This document shows, piece after piece, positions 24,701 to 36,850 of a stretch of 62,000 bases of DNA. A program made the translations under genes and the position numbers. The notes below the pieces were generated by a model. It was not told where the DNA came from. It saw only the letters and a list, made by a program, of their open reading frames with translations, and did no database searches. Source of the DNA: Phoronis australis. Taxonomy: Eukaryota; Phoronida; Phoronidae. Where the stretch lies: contig NMRA01000534.1 of the NCBI GenBank assembly GCA_002633005.1, positions 3,278 through 65,277 of the forward strand, written 5' to 3'. Within the stretch, counting starts at the first letter, position 1. The number at the start of each line of letters is the position of its first letter.

Positions 24701-27700
24701 AATCCAGGGATGTTGATGGGGGCATTGAGGTGAGTATGGTATACAAATGAGCTGTTTATATTCTTGTAAAAAATGTTACGATTGGCTGGGTTTTATAGCT
24801 GAAATGTGTCCTCACCTGTGGTATTTTGGTGAATTAATTAAAATGCAGATTCGTTTTAATGATTTATATCAGTTGAAATAGAAGCCACATACTTTAAAGT
24901 CCCAACATTTGCAAGTGATTGTTCACTTGAAATCAAATTTAGATGATGCCAGGTTTTAATAATGGGAAAACTGTGAGCTAACAATTGGGGGCAGTTCTTA
25001 AACAGTTTCCTTGCTTTATGTAAGTCTTGCCAGACCAATTGATTATCTTCTATTGATTGTCCATGACCATAAATGGTTCAATTGTTTTATATTGGGCCAC
25101 TGGCAGAAACCGCTGCACTGTGTCAGCTGAAGCATGCCTCAACGTTTGTCTGACAAATCCAGTTTCTGGGCCATTGGTTTGTGTTGCTGGTACTGTTTAT
25201 GTATAGTGATCTAATGACAGGTGTAGTCAGTCATCTGTTCAGTATGACATGCCTGGTTTACTATAGCATGAATGTGTATGTTCAGAGTGACAAGCCAGAC
25301 TAATAGAGCTGTTGAAGTGGACTATTGCTTTCACTAAATCCTTGTCTTGGTTAGAGTTAACTGTTACTGGTGAGTTTTTGAATGGAAACTATTCTGTTGT
25401 AACTTACCCAGATATTCAGTATGTGTGACTAGATCTTGATTAGGGAAGCTGCCTGTATATAACTGCGCAGTTGAAACGAATGGATTCAGTCAATAAAACT
25501 GGTCAAGGGTAAGATGGCCTTCTGAGTAATGAATTGACTAGGCCCGTGTAAGACAACTGGTTAGTTATCACTTTCTTGTGTCGTTCACAGCAATCGCAGT
25601 TTGTTAACGTGAAGTCTGTGACATCAAGTTTTCATATCTGTCATATTCACAATCCTCTAACTTAAATTACAATATTTTCAGACATAAACTGTACTCAAGG
25701 TCTAGCTGCGCCGTTTGTAACCGTCATTGAATTAGTCGAGGAGTATACAAAGTTTGGCAGGGTTCTTTTGCTGATGTCGGCAATTTCCTTGGTATTGTGG
25801 TTGTGTAAATCCTGGGCTCAAAATATTCTCAGCATTCCAATGTAGAAAACTCATCTCACAGGATTAGCGGTATTGAAAAGTGTAAGCTTATTTTTCTTTG
25901 TGGATATCTTCTCTGGTAGTTTAGACTGCTTATACAAACAGCTGCTGTCTGGTCCCTGTCTGTTTAGTTGCATCATTACCATTTAATAGGCATCTTGCTG
26001 TGAGACAGCTTGGAGTGCTATATGGCTATTTCTAACTCTTCTTGACATTTTTATTGGATTAATGACTTGTGATAACTTAGCTATTCATAAAGAGAGAGAG
26101 AGTTGCTTGGAACTCAATAGGGCTGTGTTGGCAGTTAGGAGCATGCATTGACTTCAATGGTATGTTTACAGCAAGATTAGCTGGTTGCTGTTAGGGTAAG
26201 GTGTGTGAGTATGTTGCCAAAGCATGAATGCTATGCTGCTAGGTACGTTCAGTTTTAGCGTGTATGCTGTTGTCGATAATTTCCATATTCCACTATTTTG
26301 TAGCTCTTGCTCTAATTATAATACCAGTATTGCACTGTGTGTCAGTACAAGAGCTTGTGTTATTCGATCTTATGAGAGGACCCAGAAGACCTCAAGGAAA
26401 TTAGAATCAACAGAATAATCACTCACATGGGTCCCTGCATTTTGAAAGCCAGTTTTCTCACAGGCATTGAACCAGTGCTCAGAATTCAAGGGCCATGTGA
26501 GGGACAATTGCTGGAAGCCAGTATTGCGTTCAACTGCACTTAGTAAGAAATGGAACACAAGAGTTTTTGCTCATGTCTTGGTGTTCTAAATGTGGTGCAT
26601 ATTTACTTGGTTATAGTTTTGATAAAATATTACCTAGGAAGGAATAAATGTTTTATCATTAATTTGTTGTTCCCTTCTCATATTGCCTTCAGTCATGAGA
26701 TGAACTCCAGTTAATTAAGGTAGTCAATTCTAAATTATATAACAAGAGACCAGAACGGAGATCATCTCTTTTCCCTTGTGGTTAGTTTTGTACTGCACTG
26801 TGTATGTTAGCAGTCTGGTACATGTTGTATTGTCGTGTGCTGGCTGCTCAGGTGGGCCCATTGCACTGAAACTATTTTTTGCCTTAGTAATGTGTAGATA
26901 AAACCAAGCTGTAGGAAGTAGAGACCTGACTCCAGGGTAGCAGTGTGCCGCAGCACACGACCTTGAGTAAAGGAAGTGAACACCTTTTCCACTAAGCCAC
27001 AGTACCGCCTCACTACACTGTGTAGATTACAGTATAATGTATTTTGATCAGTGGCATTCACAGGTGCAACAAGATAATGACCCAGAGCTTGACCAATGGT
27101 CATATCTAATAGTGTACATAACTAGGTAGGTAGGTAGGTGGTCAATGATAGATTTATGTCATCTGTGATGAGAAAGAACTCCTCTGTTATTTAGCCTGGG
27201 GATATTGGCAGTTTTGTAGGCTTAATCATAGGCTTTGTGCTTTCTGGAGCATTTCTTGGCTGTTCTATTTTGCCTACATGCCAATGGTAACTTGACAAAG
27301 ATATTGTTTTCATCTAGTAATACTAATAATAAGATAGTACACATGAATGCGAAAACAAGACGTTTCTTCAGTGGTGAAAACACTGGTGTGCTAATCAGAC
27401 AGATGTGCAAGCAGGCTATGAAGAGTTCATTTGCTTCAGCAGTTAGTTTATTTCCAAACTGCTTTTAAAACCAAAATTCATGTCAAAGCTGGTTCACTCT
27501 CCCTAATAACTTGTGTAACATATCGGGCCTGTGTGCCCTTTGAATTAAGCAGTCTGGGTACCACAGTGCCTGTGAAAATGCCAGCGATTTCGAGATCGTA
27601 CAAAATGCCTGCGAATCGCTGACAAAGGTGAAGCTTGCAACAGTTCACATTACTGGTGTTGTTGCTACTGGAAAAAGTAGAGTAATGAAAACACTAGCAT

Positions 27701-28870
27701 TTTAGCCAATTTGTGAAGGAGGTGGAAGATAATTGAATGTTAATATTCCCTATTAAATACGGGTATGTTCCATTATCCTACAATAATAATTCTACAGTTT
27801 GGGATGGTCTTCGTACACTAACATTGAATTTTTTAAACTCTGAAGATTGGGACATGGGCGATTCTGGCGTTGATCATTTTCCTGTAATATTAAACATTGC
27901 ATTTTGTATGAATAGTCTGAAACTAGACTTAGTAGTTCATAAAATCAAAGGAAAAATATCAGTCTCCATTGTGTATAACATGAGGATGAATGGTTGTAAT
28001 TATAGAATTTGAGATGGTCAGTATTGCATATTTCTACATTTTGATAAAAGCTTTGACCATGGGCAAACTAACTAAATTTTCGTTTTCCCAAACTGGAGAA
28101 TTTTTACCACAACTATTGTTGTAAGACAGGGCGCCAGTCAGGCATTATATCTTATCTCTACTGAATTAACTAGTTCACAGCTGGTCTAAATTGCAGGTAA
28201 ATTGTTGTTGGTTGCATTACTTATAACTGCTTATGGTGTCATTTTGTTTAGATCAAGTGGTTTTGTTAAAGCTCAGTAGCAACTGACTTGCTGTTTGGAT
28301 GTTAAACACCTAAGTATGGTTGGTTCTCATCTAATTGAAAATGATGTAATAAGCAGCCTTAGTTGCTGAAACGTCTCCATTATCTTGTCTGTTATAACAG
28401 TGTATTCATCTACACTGTTGCATCGTTTTTGCAATGCTCTGAGCTATGCTTGAAAAGGTTGAGCTTTTTTCAGCAGTACAAAACAAATGATAGGAACGAT
28501 ATTGCAAAGTGGCACACGTCATTACTTTCTTTCATGTAAAACCATTAGTGGCATGTGGAACAACTGAAGTTTGCACCTGCAGGTTACTGTGAATTTTCAA
28601 AAAGGAAAATTAGGATAAGAAAACACAACGTACCCTGTTTGGATTTTGACCCTTGGACAACGGTGTTTAAATTAATATTTTGTTAGCCATTTGCTCAGTG
28701 ACTGTCCCGAGCCCGTTGTAATAATTGGTTATTCACTACCACAAAGATGAGCTGTAACCAGAAGTTTTGAGGGCAAATGTCTGCGTAAGCCCAAAAATGG
28801 CGTGCTGATTGCGTATTTTTTGTAACCTTATTACTATTTTTGTTTGTATCCGGAGGCCCAGGACACCTGT

Positions 28871-29284
28871 GCCCAGTTGCATGAAACAATCCCAAATAGG
28901 GACTCAACTACCGGCAAGTTCCCTAAATTTTCTGCTTATTTTTGGACTTGTGAAAACATCGATTGCCTTTTCTTGTATTGTTTTACTAAGTCAACTTTTG
29001 ACTTTTGATACAAATCAAGAGTGAACTCTACGTTGAATTGTCAATATCATCGAAAATAATTAGGGATCTTTTCTTGGGACCCCCTATTTAAGGACTGAGT
29101 CCCTATTTATTTTCAATAAACTCTAGGCTCAGTTTTTAGTTTTATTATTAGAAAATGTCATTAATCAAAGAGGAGATCATATTAAAGATGAATTGATAGA
29201 GTCCATAGAAACTCAAACACGCAAAACGACTTAGGGACCTTAGCTGAGTCCCTATATGGGGCTGTAGTGTTTCATGTAACTGGC
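28871..29284. mobile_element. MITE-like element, family A, copy 2
   Basis: Same family as 4149-4580. Left end GCCCAGTTGCATGAAACA, right end GTTTCATGTAACTGGC, which are inverted repeats of each other. Subterminal CCAAATAGGGACT and AGTCCCTATATGGGG extend the inverted match. A further isolated end, GGGCCCCAGTTGCATAAAAG, occurs at 34269-34289. Confidence 0.78.
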
Positions 29285-31210
29285 TACTGAGGATCCCCCT
29301 AAAACTGTCTGTGATTTTAGTTCACTTATCATCAGCAGGTTGCCTTATCACTTCACATACTTAGTAGTTTCCATCCTCACAGAATTAGTGATCAAGGATG
29401 TCTTCTGGCTTGTGGCTGCTCAGTGTTATTCTACTGGCTGGCATCTGGTCCAGATGCCTGAGAAGTTGTTTGTACTTTACTACAGTAGAATCCAAATCAA
29501 CCATTCACATACCCAGTCAAAGCATCCAAACATTTGCATGCACAGTCTGGCATGTGAATATGCAAACCTGCACTTTCGAATGTGCAGTCCAAAAATACAG
29601 AGCGGACAATTCAAGATTTCGATTTTACCAACCTACGGATTTAAGTGTTTGTATGCTCAAGTTATTGTTAATGTGCTCGAAAAACGATCTAAGCACACAA
29701 TTTTGAAGGTCTGTAAACTCATTCGAAGGTCTGTAAACTCAACTGTCTGGTCTTATTTTTGTACTACACGGTGGCAAGTACAAGTTTATGCACTCACATA
29801 ACCGATTATGGGTACAAATGTTTGAGTTCCTTGATCGTGTCATTCATACGGACACATCATCCAAACTTAGTGCTTACTCATTTGGCATTAGAGTTTGACT
29901 TTACGGGATCAACTAACCCTATACATCATGGGGTAGTTACTTGAGAAGCGTGGCACCATTTGATACAGAGTTGAAACTCAAATTGTGTTTTTGCGGCTAA
30001 GTTTACACAACATACCCGGTCATCTTCTCTTATTGTCAGCGTCTCTCGAGCACACAAAATGATAGAAGCTTTTCAACCTGCCCTTACCTACGGTAAGTAG
30101 GGTAACCTGATGGAGAAACATGTTATTTTTGGTTGTCACATTTGAAGTTGTTGATGCTGGTATAAAATAGACATCCCTCTACTCCTTGTGTATTTCTGCT
30201 GATGCTGCTCTGCACATTTCCCATGAAGGTTACCGTTCACATTTTCAATGTCATTTCTGCATTATGCGTGCCTTCTTTATTATTCTTATAGATGCACTAG
30301 ACTAACTTGGTACGGTAAAATTGTGTCCAATTTGAAATTAATATTGCCAAAATTGATATTTCCATAAGTTTACAGCTTTGTTAGAAATGCTTTAGATTTC
30401 ATCGTGTGGTTATCTTTAACAGGTGTACAGTATAAACGGTGTAAATAAAAAAATAAAATTTTCTTCCTCTTTACTTTTGTGGAAAATTTTAATAAAATAA
30501 AATTTCACAGAAAGTTCCGCCATCATCTGTTTAAAACGGAAAACACTTTACTGCTCTCTTGTGACTCATTTGAAGTTCAATTGGCTGCAACAAACGTTTA
30601 ACATCATTGTGTTATTCATTCTATGTATAATGAGATGTACAGCAGTGAAGATTTAGTGTGCCTGCTAGTGTGAGTAATGACTAGTTTCTTTGCGTCACCG
30701 TGTTCTTCTCATTGCCATCTGACATTCCCCTTTCGTACCACGAGGGCATCAAAGTGTGCAAGTATGACGTCCATGGTACATTATGAGAATGCCTATAGAT
30801 TGACTAACTGGTTATTTTGAGTGCTATCATCCTTGCGTGTCTGAAGACAACAACTTGTGCCAGTCAATGGATCAAGTGTTATTTTTTAAGATGGGTTGAG
30901 AGCTCACCAGCCACTGATTGTAGTTTGGTAGGTAACCTTCAAAAAACAGACAGCCACAGATAACCAGTCTGTTGTCTTCCTTGAAATAATGAATAGATAT
31001 TAAAGTCAGTAGTCTTTAAAGTGTACACAACATGACTCTAGTACCTCAAAATAAATTTTATTATATCTTACTTGATTTCAGTGCCTTTAGTGCACAGCTC
31101 ATAAAGAAACACGCAAAAATTGAAAAAAATAATAATTATGTACAACGTCATGGGTTGAACCCAAGTCGTTCGCCATACCGTTCGGATCAGAGACAAAGTG
31201 TACAGAGTGA

Positions 31211-31483
31211 AGAGAATGCAAAGTACATTTAGCGTCGAGAAGGTTCGTAGAGAGATGTTTCCGGAGGCTGCAGCAACAGCAGCCAGGCGGAAAACGTCTC
31301 GGTGTTCCGAAGGACACCAAAGTTGCGCACAAGTGGCATGACTTCGTGCGCCGAACGAGAATGTGGGACGTCATCGTGGACCAAGCGATTCGGTCCGGGG
31401 CCACTCTGTGTTCTGCCCACTTTGAGGACTCGTGTTTCGACTCCAGTCACAGGAGACGTTACGATGAAGGCCTGGTTCAATAA
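31211..31483 (+). pseudogene. THAP-like zinc-finger fragment
   Basis: The frame open from 31211 to the TAA at 31481 contains GVPKDTKVAHKWHDFVRRTR followed by MWDVIVDQAIRSGATLCSAHF and EDSCFD. This has the C-terminal half of a THAP domain: a hydrophobic/PxD stretch, W in the WxxxxxR helix region, then CSxHF and a following F. THAP domains are C2CH DNA-binding modules used by P-element-type transposases and by host factors. The upstream C2 pair is poorly matched (ECKV and ERCF are present) and no ATG precedes it, so the fragment is partial. It could instead be an exon of a spliced gene. Confidence 0.55.
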
Positions 31484-31516
31484 AGGACAATATTTATCAT
31501 TCAGAAACATCAGCTC

Positions 31517-31765
31517 TTAATTCAGGATCGTCTGTTGGATGACTGGGTTGACTCGCCGAGCCCGAGGCCGCTTCTCTCGCGGGAGGATCCAGTTTATAAG
31601 GCTCAAAGTAGAAAAGTACGCAGCCGGAAGCACATTAAACTTGTTGTCGCTTTCGTGCAACCCCGTTTCCTCATCCTGGCCACCATTCCCATGCATTTCT
31701 TCATAGTATTCGTTCAATTCTTGCTCTTAATCGTCGTCACTTTCAAATTCCCTGGTCTCCGCCAT
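31517..31765 (-). pseudogene. opposing frame with internal stop, possible transposon-encoded N-terminus
   Basis: On the minus strand an ATG at 31765 gives MAETREFESDDD, then a TAA at 31727-31729. The same frame continues through EQELNEYYEEMHGNGGQDEE to PREKRPRARRVNPVIQQTIL and a stop. The acidic start and the RRVNPVIQ stretch are loosely reminiscent of PIF/Harbinger nuclease N-termini (RRxWVxP), but the match is weak. One in-frame stop indicates decay. Confidence 0.3.
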
Positions 31766-32912
31766 TGTTCAATGCTAGTTACTGATCTCTTGTGTTCAAC
31801 CCATGACGTCACATGGCGGGAAATGTGAAAATTGGCAAAATTGAAAGAAAAATCAAAATTTTGAGTTAATTACACAAAATAAACATGGGTTTAGCTAAAT
31901 TTTACGTCATACATTTAGTCTGTGGCCACCGGTAATTCAAAATGTGCAAAAATCCATGGTGTGTACTGTTTAAGATTTGTTTTTGAAGATGACTTATGCT
32001 ATATGCTAGGTTAGTGAGTAGTATTTCAGATTTGCTTTCGAAGATGACTTATGTCAACATAATCTGAGCCTAACGCAGACCTGTGTGCCACAACCAAAAT
32101 AACATAATGCAATTGTTTTTATTCTCTGTTGGAAATTTCTGTTATAGTGTGAACGTTTTTATGGATGCCATTGCATCTTAATTTTTGTTTGTTTGAAATC
32201 CTAACTGTGCTTGAGACATTATCTGGTACTGACTGCTGTAATGTTGGGTGTTGCCTACGTGAAACAAGACTGTTAATTGATGCCATGTCAATGAATGCAA
32301 ATTTAATTTGCTTATGGATCAATACCATTGTCATCTGAGAGCAAAAAACATCATTGGACATCTCTCTGAAGTCGCATGGTTGATCTGTACTATTTGACCG
32401 GCACGGTATGGTAAAAGTGCAATAATAGTGCTGGTAGGGTATTTCCCATTCTATTTTTTGACAAGAGTTATGTTACCATGTGCAGTGTCCAGAAACAATC
32501 TTGACTGTTTACCTAGGAGTTCATTTGTATACCTAATTACCATATGGGCGTGGGTCTTGTTTGACTACTTGTTTAACTTCTGGGGACAAAAGTTGTGTGT
32601 GATTTGTTAGTAGACCTGTCATGTTGGGACTCAGTGCTTCAGGTGCCAGAGTTGCAACATCTCGCTGAGTTTTGTTAGCAGGTGTATGAAAAGGCCGTTT
32701 ATCAGATGCTCAGCTGTAGATGAAATCTTGTTGTTTAATGTTATTGGAAATGTCACCTTTTGGAATTGAGAAGTTGAGCAGATAAAGAGGAAATGGAAGG
32801 ACATTGTAGAGTTCTTGTGTTTTGATTTATTGGGAATTTAAGGTTTATTTACTAAAGGCTATACTTGTGTGTACAAGATGGAGTCTAATGAATTTATGTT
32901 GTCTATTTCCAG

Positions 32913-33263
32913 AATGAAGCCTGGCTAACAGATGTCGCCCATGGCTGGCCATTTTGTGTTGGTAATAAAGTAGTGCTTCATCTGGCACCACTGGACTTGA
33001 AGACAATATCACTGCACCAAGGGGACTTCTTTTTGTGTGTGTCCTGCGAGGGTTTTGATTCACCATGGAAGGGGAGTGTTAGTACAGTGAGACGACCAGT
33101 TCATGGAATATGTTGCTCATGGTTGTATGGGCGCAAGGTTCACAAAAGCCGACTTACCTGTAAGGAGTTTGTTGGTATTGTGTGCAATAATATGGACACT
33201 TTGGAGAATCGTGCACAAAATTGTCAAACAGATGATTTGAAATCTCAGTTGAAAACGTGCCTG
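32913..33263 (+). CDS. exon 4: N-terminal family region, GWPxC/GDFxL block (residues 167-283)
   Basis: Acceptor TTGTCTATTTCCAG, phase 0. It opens NEAWLTDVAHGWPFCVGNKV and continues VLHLAPLDLKTISLHQGDFF then LCVSC. This matches, by memory, the ARHGEF40/Solo block with GWPLC, QVVVQL and RPGDFYLQV in the same spacing. That is the strongest N-terminal evidence for the family. The frame stays open to a TAG at 33435. Ending at the donor CTG|GTGAGA (33264) leaves phase 0 and joins exon 5 in frame. Ending at CAAG|GTGGGT (33430) leaves phase 1 and does not, unless a small exon lies between. The extra 55 codons (VRTENNVEKLSRQE and on) look protein-like, so alternative donors are plausible. Confidence 0.82.
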
Positions 33264-36200
33264 GTGAGAACTGAGAACAATGTAGAAAAACTATCAAGGC
33301 AGGAGATTGTTGATGGGCAACACCATGGCAATGCAGAGCTCTGTCAAACCTCACCAACTGCAACTAGAAGGTCCCAGTGCATTTCTTCCAATGCATTTGA
33401 AAGTACAGTGCAGAGTGGTGAGGATCAAGGTGGGTAGTAAACTATCATGTTTAAGGAGAACGCAGTCATTTTTGGTGTCGCCTTTACTGTAAATTCATGT
33501 TCCTGGTTAACTTGGAGATATTTTTCCATGCTAATCATACTTTGCCTGGCGTTGTCTTCACCATTCTTGCTAGAATAGAAGGTGAGGCAAACGGCCCAGC
33601 AAAAGGCCTGTATTTTAATTCTATGTTCAATGCCATCCAGTGAATGCAATGTCCTTCTCATTGCAATGTCTGTCAAATGCTCAATGGATTGATTGTCAGA
33701 CTTTCAGGCCCTATACTGTGGCATTTTCATCAGGTTCTATTGTTACACGGAGAGTAGGTGTCCGCTAGTGGAACAGTAATTAGTCCTGAAAAACATCTGT
33801 CCAAGATCTGTAATTTTAGTAGAGGCAACATCAAAAGCAGTTGCTTTCTGCCTTCCAAGCCCCATCCCTCAATAACTAAATCGTCTAGTTTGTAAATTTC
33901 AAACTAGAATGAATTGAATTTACTGTGCTAAATCTAGCCACTGAAGCAGTCAATGACGCGTAGTGTAATCGTTTCAAATTTCAAAACATTGATTTGTCAT
34001 GTTAAAAATGATTTTATTTCTGAGAAAAATGTTGGCATACCTTGACAGCATTAATGGGATTTTAAGTTTTGAGGAGTTGAAAATCACTGCTTTTTATGGT
34101 GTTGAAAGTTTTGGGACATATTTTGTGTCGTTACATTGCCTGTTTTATAATTTGCCTTTTTAGTGGCAAGGAGAAAGTATCTCTTTTATCAGGGAGTGCA
34201 GTCTTGATAACAGTGATGTGTGTCAGCACATTCCTATAGGTGGCACTACTGTTCTTTAATGTACAGCTGGGCCCCAGTTGCATAAAAGTTATACGCTGTA
34301 TAGCAACAATGACATCACATTAAAATTCAAAATCTTCCGCAACACTTAGTTTCATTTTTCTGGCTTTTATGGAACTCTTGTCTTATCCATTTTGTCATGA
34401 ACATTTGGGCTACACATTGTTTCGACTTTGGTTTTTAAGTGGCAAAGCAGGAAAACGTGCTGTGATAATAAGGCTCACGTCTGCTACAATCTCACATTCA
34501 TCTACCGATGAACAGTATTGTAAAATTTTGAAGTCTTATGAATTGACTGCTCCAGGTTATCTCTGATTTGACCACGGAATGAGTGGAATCTGGTAAAGCC
34601 ACACTTTCAGCTGTTTTCTAGCAATTTGTAATCTTATATTTCAGCTTGAAAATTAGACTGTTGGAAGGCAGTGAGGTTTTGACTTCGTTCATCTTTGTGT
34701 CTGGTTTTCATATTAAAATTGGGCAAAGACAGTGTTGTGAATAGCTTTGGCGTGACATTTCACATTATTTGTGGCCTACTTTTTGATGAATAAGCAGAGT
34801 ACTGCATTCATTTGGTACAACGCATTAACCTTTTTCTGAACAAAACTTAGAAAACAAAAAATTGTTTAATGTTAACACTGTTCACTTGGGATTGCCTTAT
34901 TATGTACGTGGTACATGTTTGGGTTGCTGAATATTGTTGCAAATTCCATTTCTGCACAATTTTCATTTTGAAAAAATTGAGGAAGTTGTTGGCATGTAAT
35001 TTTGATGGATGTTCATTTAACACTGGTTATCACTCTGAGTAAGTGGGTTAGTCAATCCAGGATGTCACTAACTGTTGTGCCTCTCATTTCTAAAAATTAT
35101 TCAGCTTTTGGTAAAATATGGCAGATCAGTAGAATTTCATTTTGACAAATTTCTCAACAGTGGCAACTATTTAAAAAAATAGTCATCATTATTGTACTTT
35201 GTACAGTGCAGATGTTACTCGATGTCATTTGTCAGAAGTTTGGTGATTCACAAATGAATTCAGTGAGTTTGTGAAAACCAAAGAAATTGCAATTTTAGCA
35301 ATTATTCTATATGTCCCAAATTGAATAATTTTCACAGTAAATCATCATGCACGTTTTTACAAATTCCAGACAACATTTATGTATTTATATTGGGGCCCTT
35401 TCTCACTAACACCAACACGCCAGTTTTCATAGACACAGTGGTCATTTTGAAAGCTTTCAACCCCCTATTCAAGTAAAGTTAAACTCACATCGTTGGTGTG
35501 CGGCACACAAGCGGAAAAGCGTCAGGGCAGGATGCTTCTTTAAATAATTGACGTTGTAAAGTTGTGGACAGCTTTCACTGTTTTGATGATTGATAATTCC
35601 GTGTTAAAGGTTCCCAAGTTCTACAATTCATTACAACTCAATGACTTTTCGTATTGAAAAAATGCATGACTTTAACCTCAATGTTGCCTTGTGAAAACTT
35701 TGCTGATAATAGAGGACTTCGCTTATCGATAACTTCAAATATCACAGGACAACTCAGATTAAGTTTGCTGTTACAGACGACACACATCTACTATCAGCTT
35801 TATCTTGGTGGGAATGGGCCTTTATTTTCACCTCTATCTATATATTGTGGGGTAGTCCTTCAATTGTTTTAGACTTTTATCTGACTCTGTCTGATGATTG
35901 AATTGTGTGTTCACTGGTTGGATGATAAATGGATTATTCAGAACCTTGATGGCTTAGTTTTATGCTAATTATTTTCACATCTGAGCTTAGTTTTTGTAAC
36001 AAGGTTTGGTGGGTCTGGAATCAGGAACTCTACAGCAATTGGTCCAAATATTTATCCATGGTTTGATGTATCCATAATTAGGTTGCGCTAGTGTTGTTGG
36101 GGCCACTCAATCTGTATCATTTAACACACATGTTACTTTACAACCCTGGTTGGACTTAGGCCACCCCATGGGCTGCTAGAAGTGTGTTTTCAACCATGGT

Positions 36201-36420
36201 CTCTCTCATGTGTTAAAGTGATTGGTAGAGCCTGATGTGGAGGATTGCATCCCATGCACTTGTTGATGAACTCACCATTGATTGGACAAGGTGGCCTGGC
36301 AGTGACCACCATTATGAATCATTGTGTCTGATGTGAATTGACAGAAACGCTGTTCCAATTCTTTGTGCGTGGTGCTGAGTTCAGAGTAAAACGATTTGTC
36401 ATTTGAGGATGTAATTTTAG
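33264..36420 (+). other. intron 4 (start 33264, or 33430 with the alternative donor)
   Basis: AT-rich intron ending GGATGTAATTTTAG. It contains an isolated family-A MITE end at 34269-34289. A piece near 35395 (GGGGCCCTTTCTCACTAACA) resembles MITE termini, with no matching partner end found. No intermediate exon with suitable phase was identified. Confidence 0.5.
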
Positions 36421-36850
36421 CAAAAAATGGCAACGTCATCGGAGTATTGCATTGATGAAACCGGGCATTCTGACACATCCAGCTTGGATGAGAGCAGGCA
36501 GAGTTGCCATGATATTCCGAGTGCTTTTGAATTTTTTCACTGCCCTTCTACTGACCAAGAGTTATCTGTGGATATAGACTGCTGTGAAAGTGGACCTCTA
36601 TGCGACCATTACGTTAGTGAGAGACGGTCAGGAGCACGCTGTCCCCGTCAGTTCATGTCTACCACTTTCCCTACCTCTTTATCAAGTTCAAATCACAGGT
36701 CTAAAAATAAAAAGTCTGTGTGTATTGTTATAGAAGCCAAGATCCATCACAGCAATGTGTGTGACAAGTCTTCAACTGTGATACCACGACCCAGGGGGAT
36801 CATGGACGTCAACTTCAAACTACTTCAGTCAGGAGTTGCTGTTTTGACAG
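36421..36850 (+). CDS. exon 5: linker and start of the SEC14-like domain (residues 284-426)
   Basis: A 430-nt exon from AG at 36419-36420 to donor ACAG|GTAGGA, entering in phase 0 and leaving in phase 1. The first part is acidic and serine-rich (SSEYCIDETGHSDTSSLDES), then a basic patch (NHRSKNKKS). The end, DVNFKLLQSGVAVLTG, matches the LLxSGxxxLxG entry into the SEC14-like domain of PLEKHG4 and ARHGEF40. The frame is closed by TAG at 36418-36420, so the exon cannot extend upstream. An internal ATG at 36427 has A at -3 and G at +4, so this exon could also serve as an alternative first exon of a shorter isoform. Confidence 0.82.

Larger units (their letters stand above)
31145..31809. mobile_element. 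inverted-repeat-bounded element carrying a THAP-like fragment
   Basis: A 16-bp perfect inverted repeat, ACGTCATGGGTTGAAC (31145-31160) and its complement GTTCAACCCATGACGT (31794-31809), encloses about 665 bp. The interior is much richer in GC than its surroundings. It contains a THAP-like reading frame on the + strand and an opposing frame with one internal stop on the minus strand. The convergent two-gene layout and decayed frames suggest a DNA-transposon remnant. The class is uncertain, and the inverted repeat may be subterminal and not the true end. Confidence 0.55.
13442..32912 (+). other. intron 3 (about 19.5 kb)
   Basis: The largest intron, from GTGAGG to TTGTCTATTTCCAG. Contents include a repeat-family C element (16708-17009), small tandem repeats (17280-17324, 19811-19851, 20695-20880), a 267-bp direct duplication beside a single N (21006-21272 and 21514-21780), MITE family A copy 2 (28871-29284) and the THAP-like element (31145-31809). 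Single Ns lie at 14940, 21273 and 24022. No further exon of the main gene was supported. Confidence 0.5.

Noticed and set aside
29340-29801. 153-codon frame overlapping a second 102-codon frame with a signal-peptide-like start (MSSGLWLLSVILLAGIW)
   Set aside because: Two long overlapping frames in low-complexity sequence with a local tandem repeat (AAGGTCTGTAAACTC twice near 29705-29735). No splice sites or homology support either frame.
30060-30093. Short ATG-started segment ending at a strong donor (TACG|GTAAGT)
   Set aside because: Only 11 codons, no evidence of a promoter, and its phase 1 end does not join the next exon at 32913 (phase 0).
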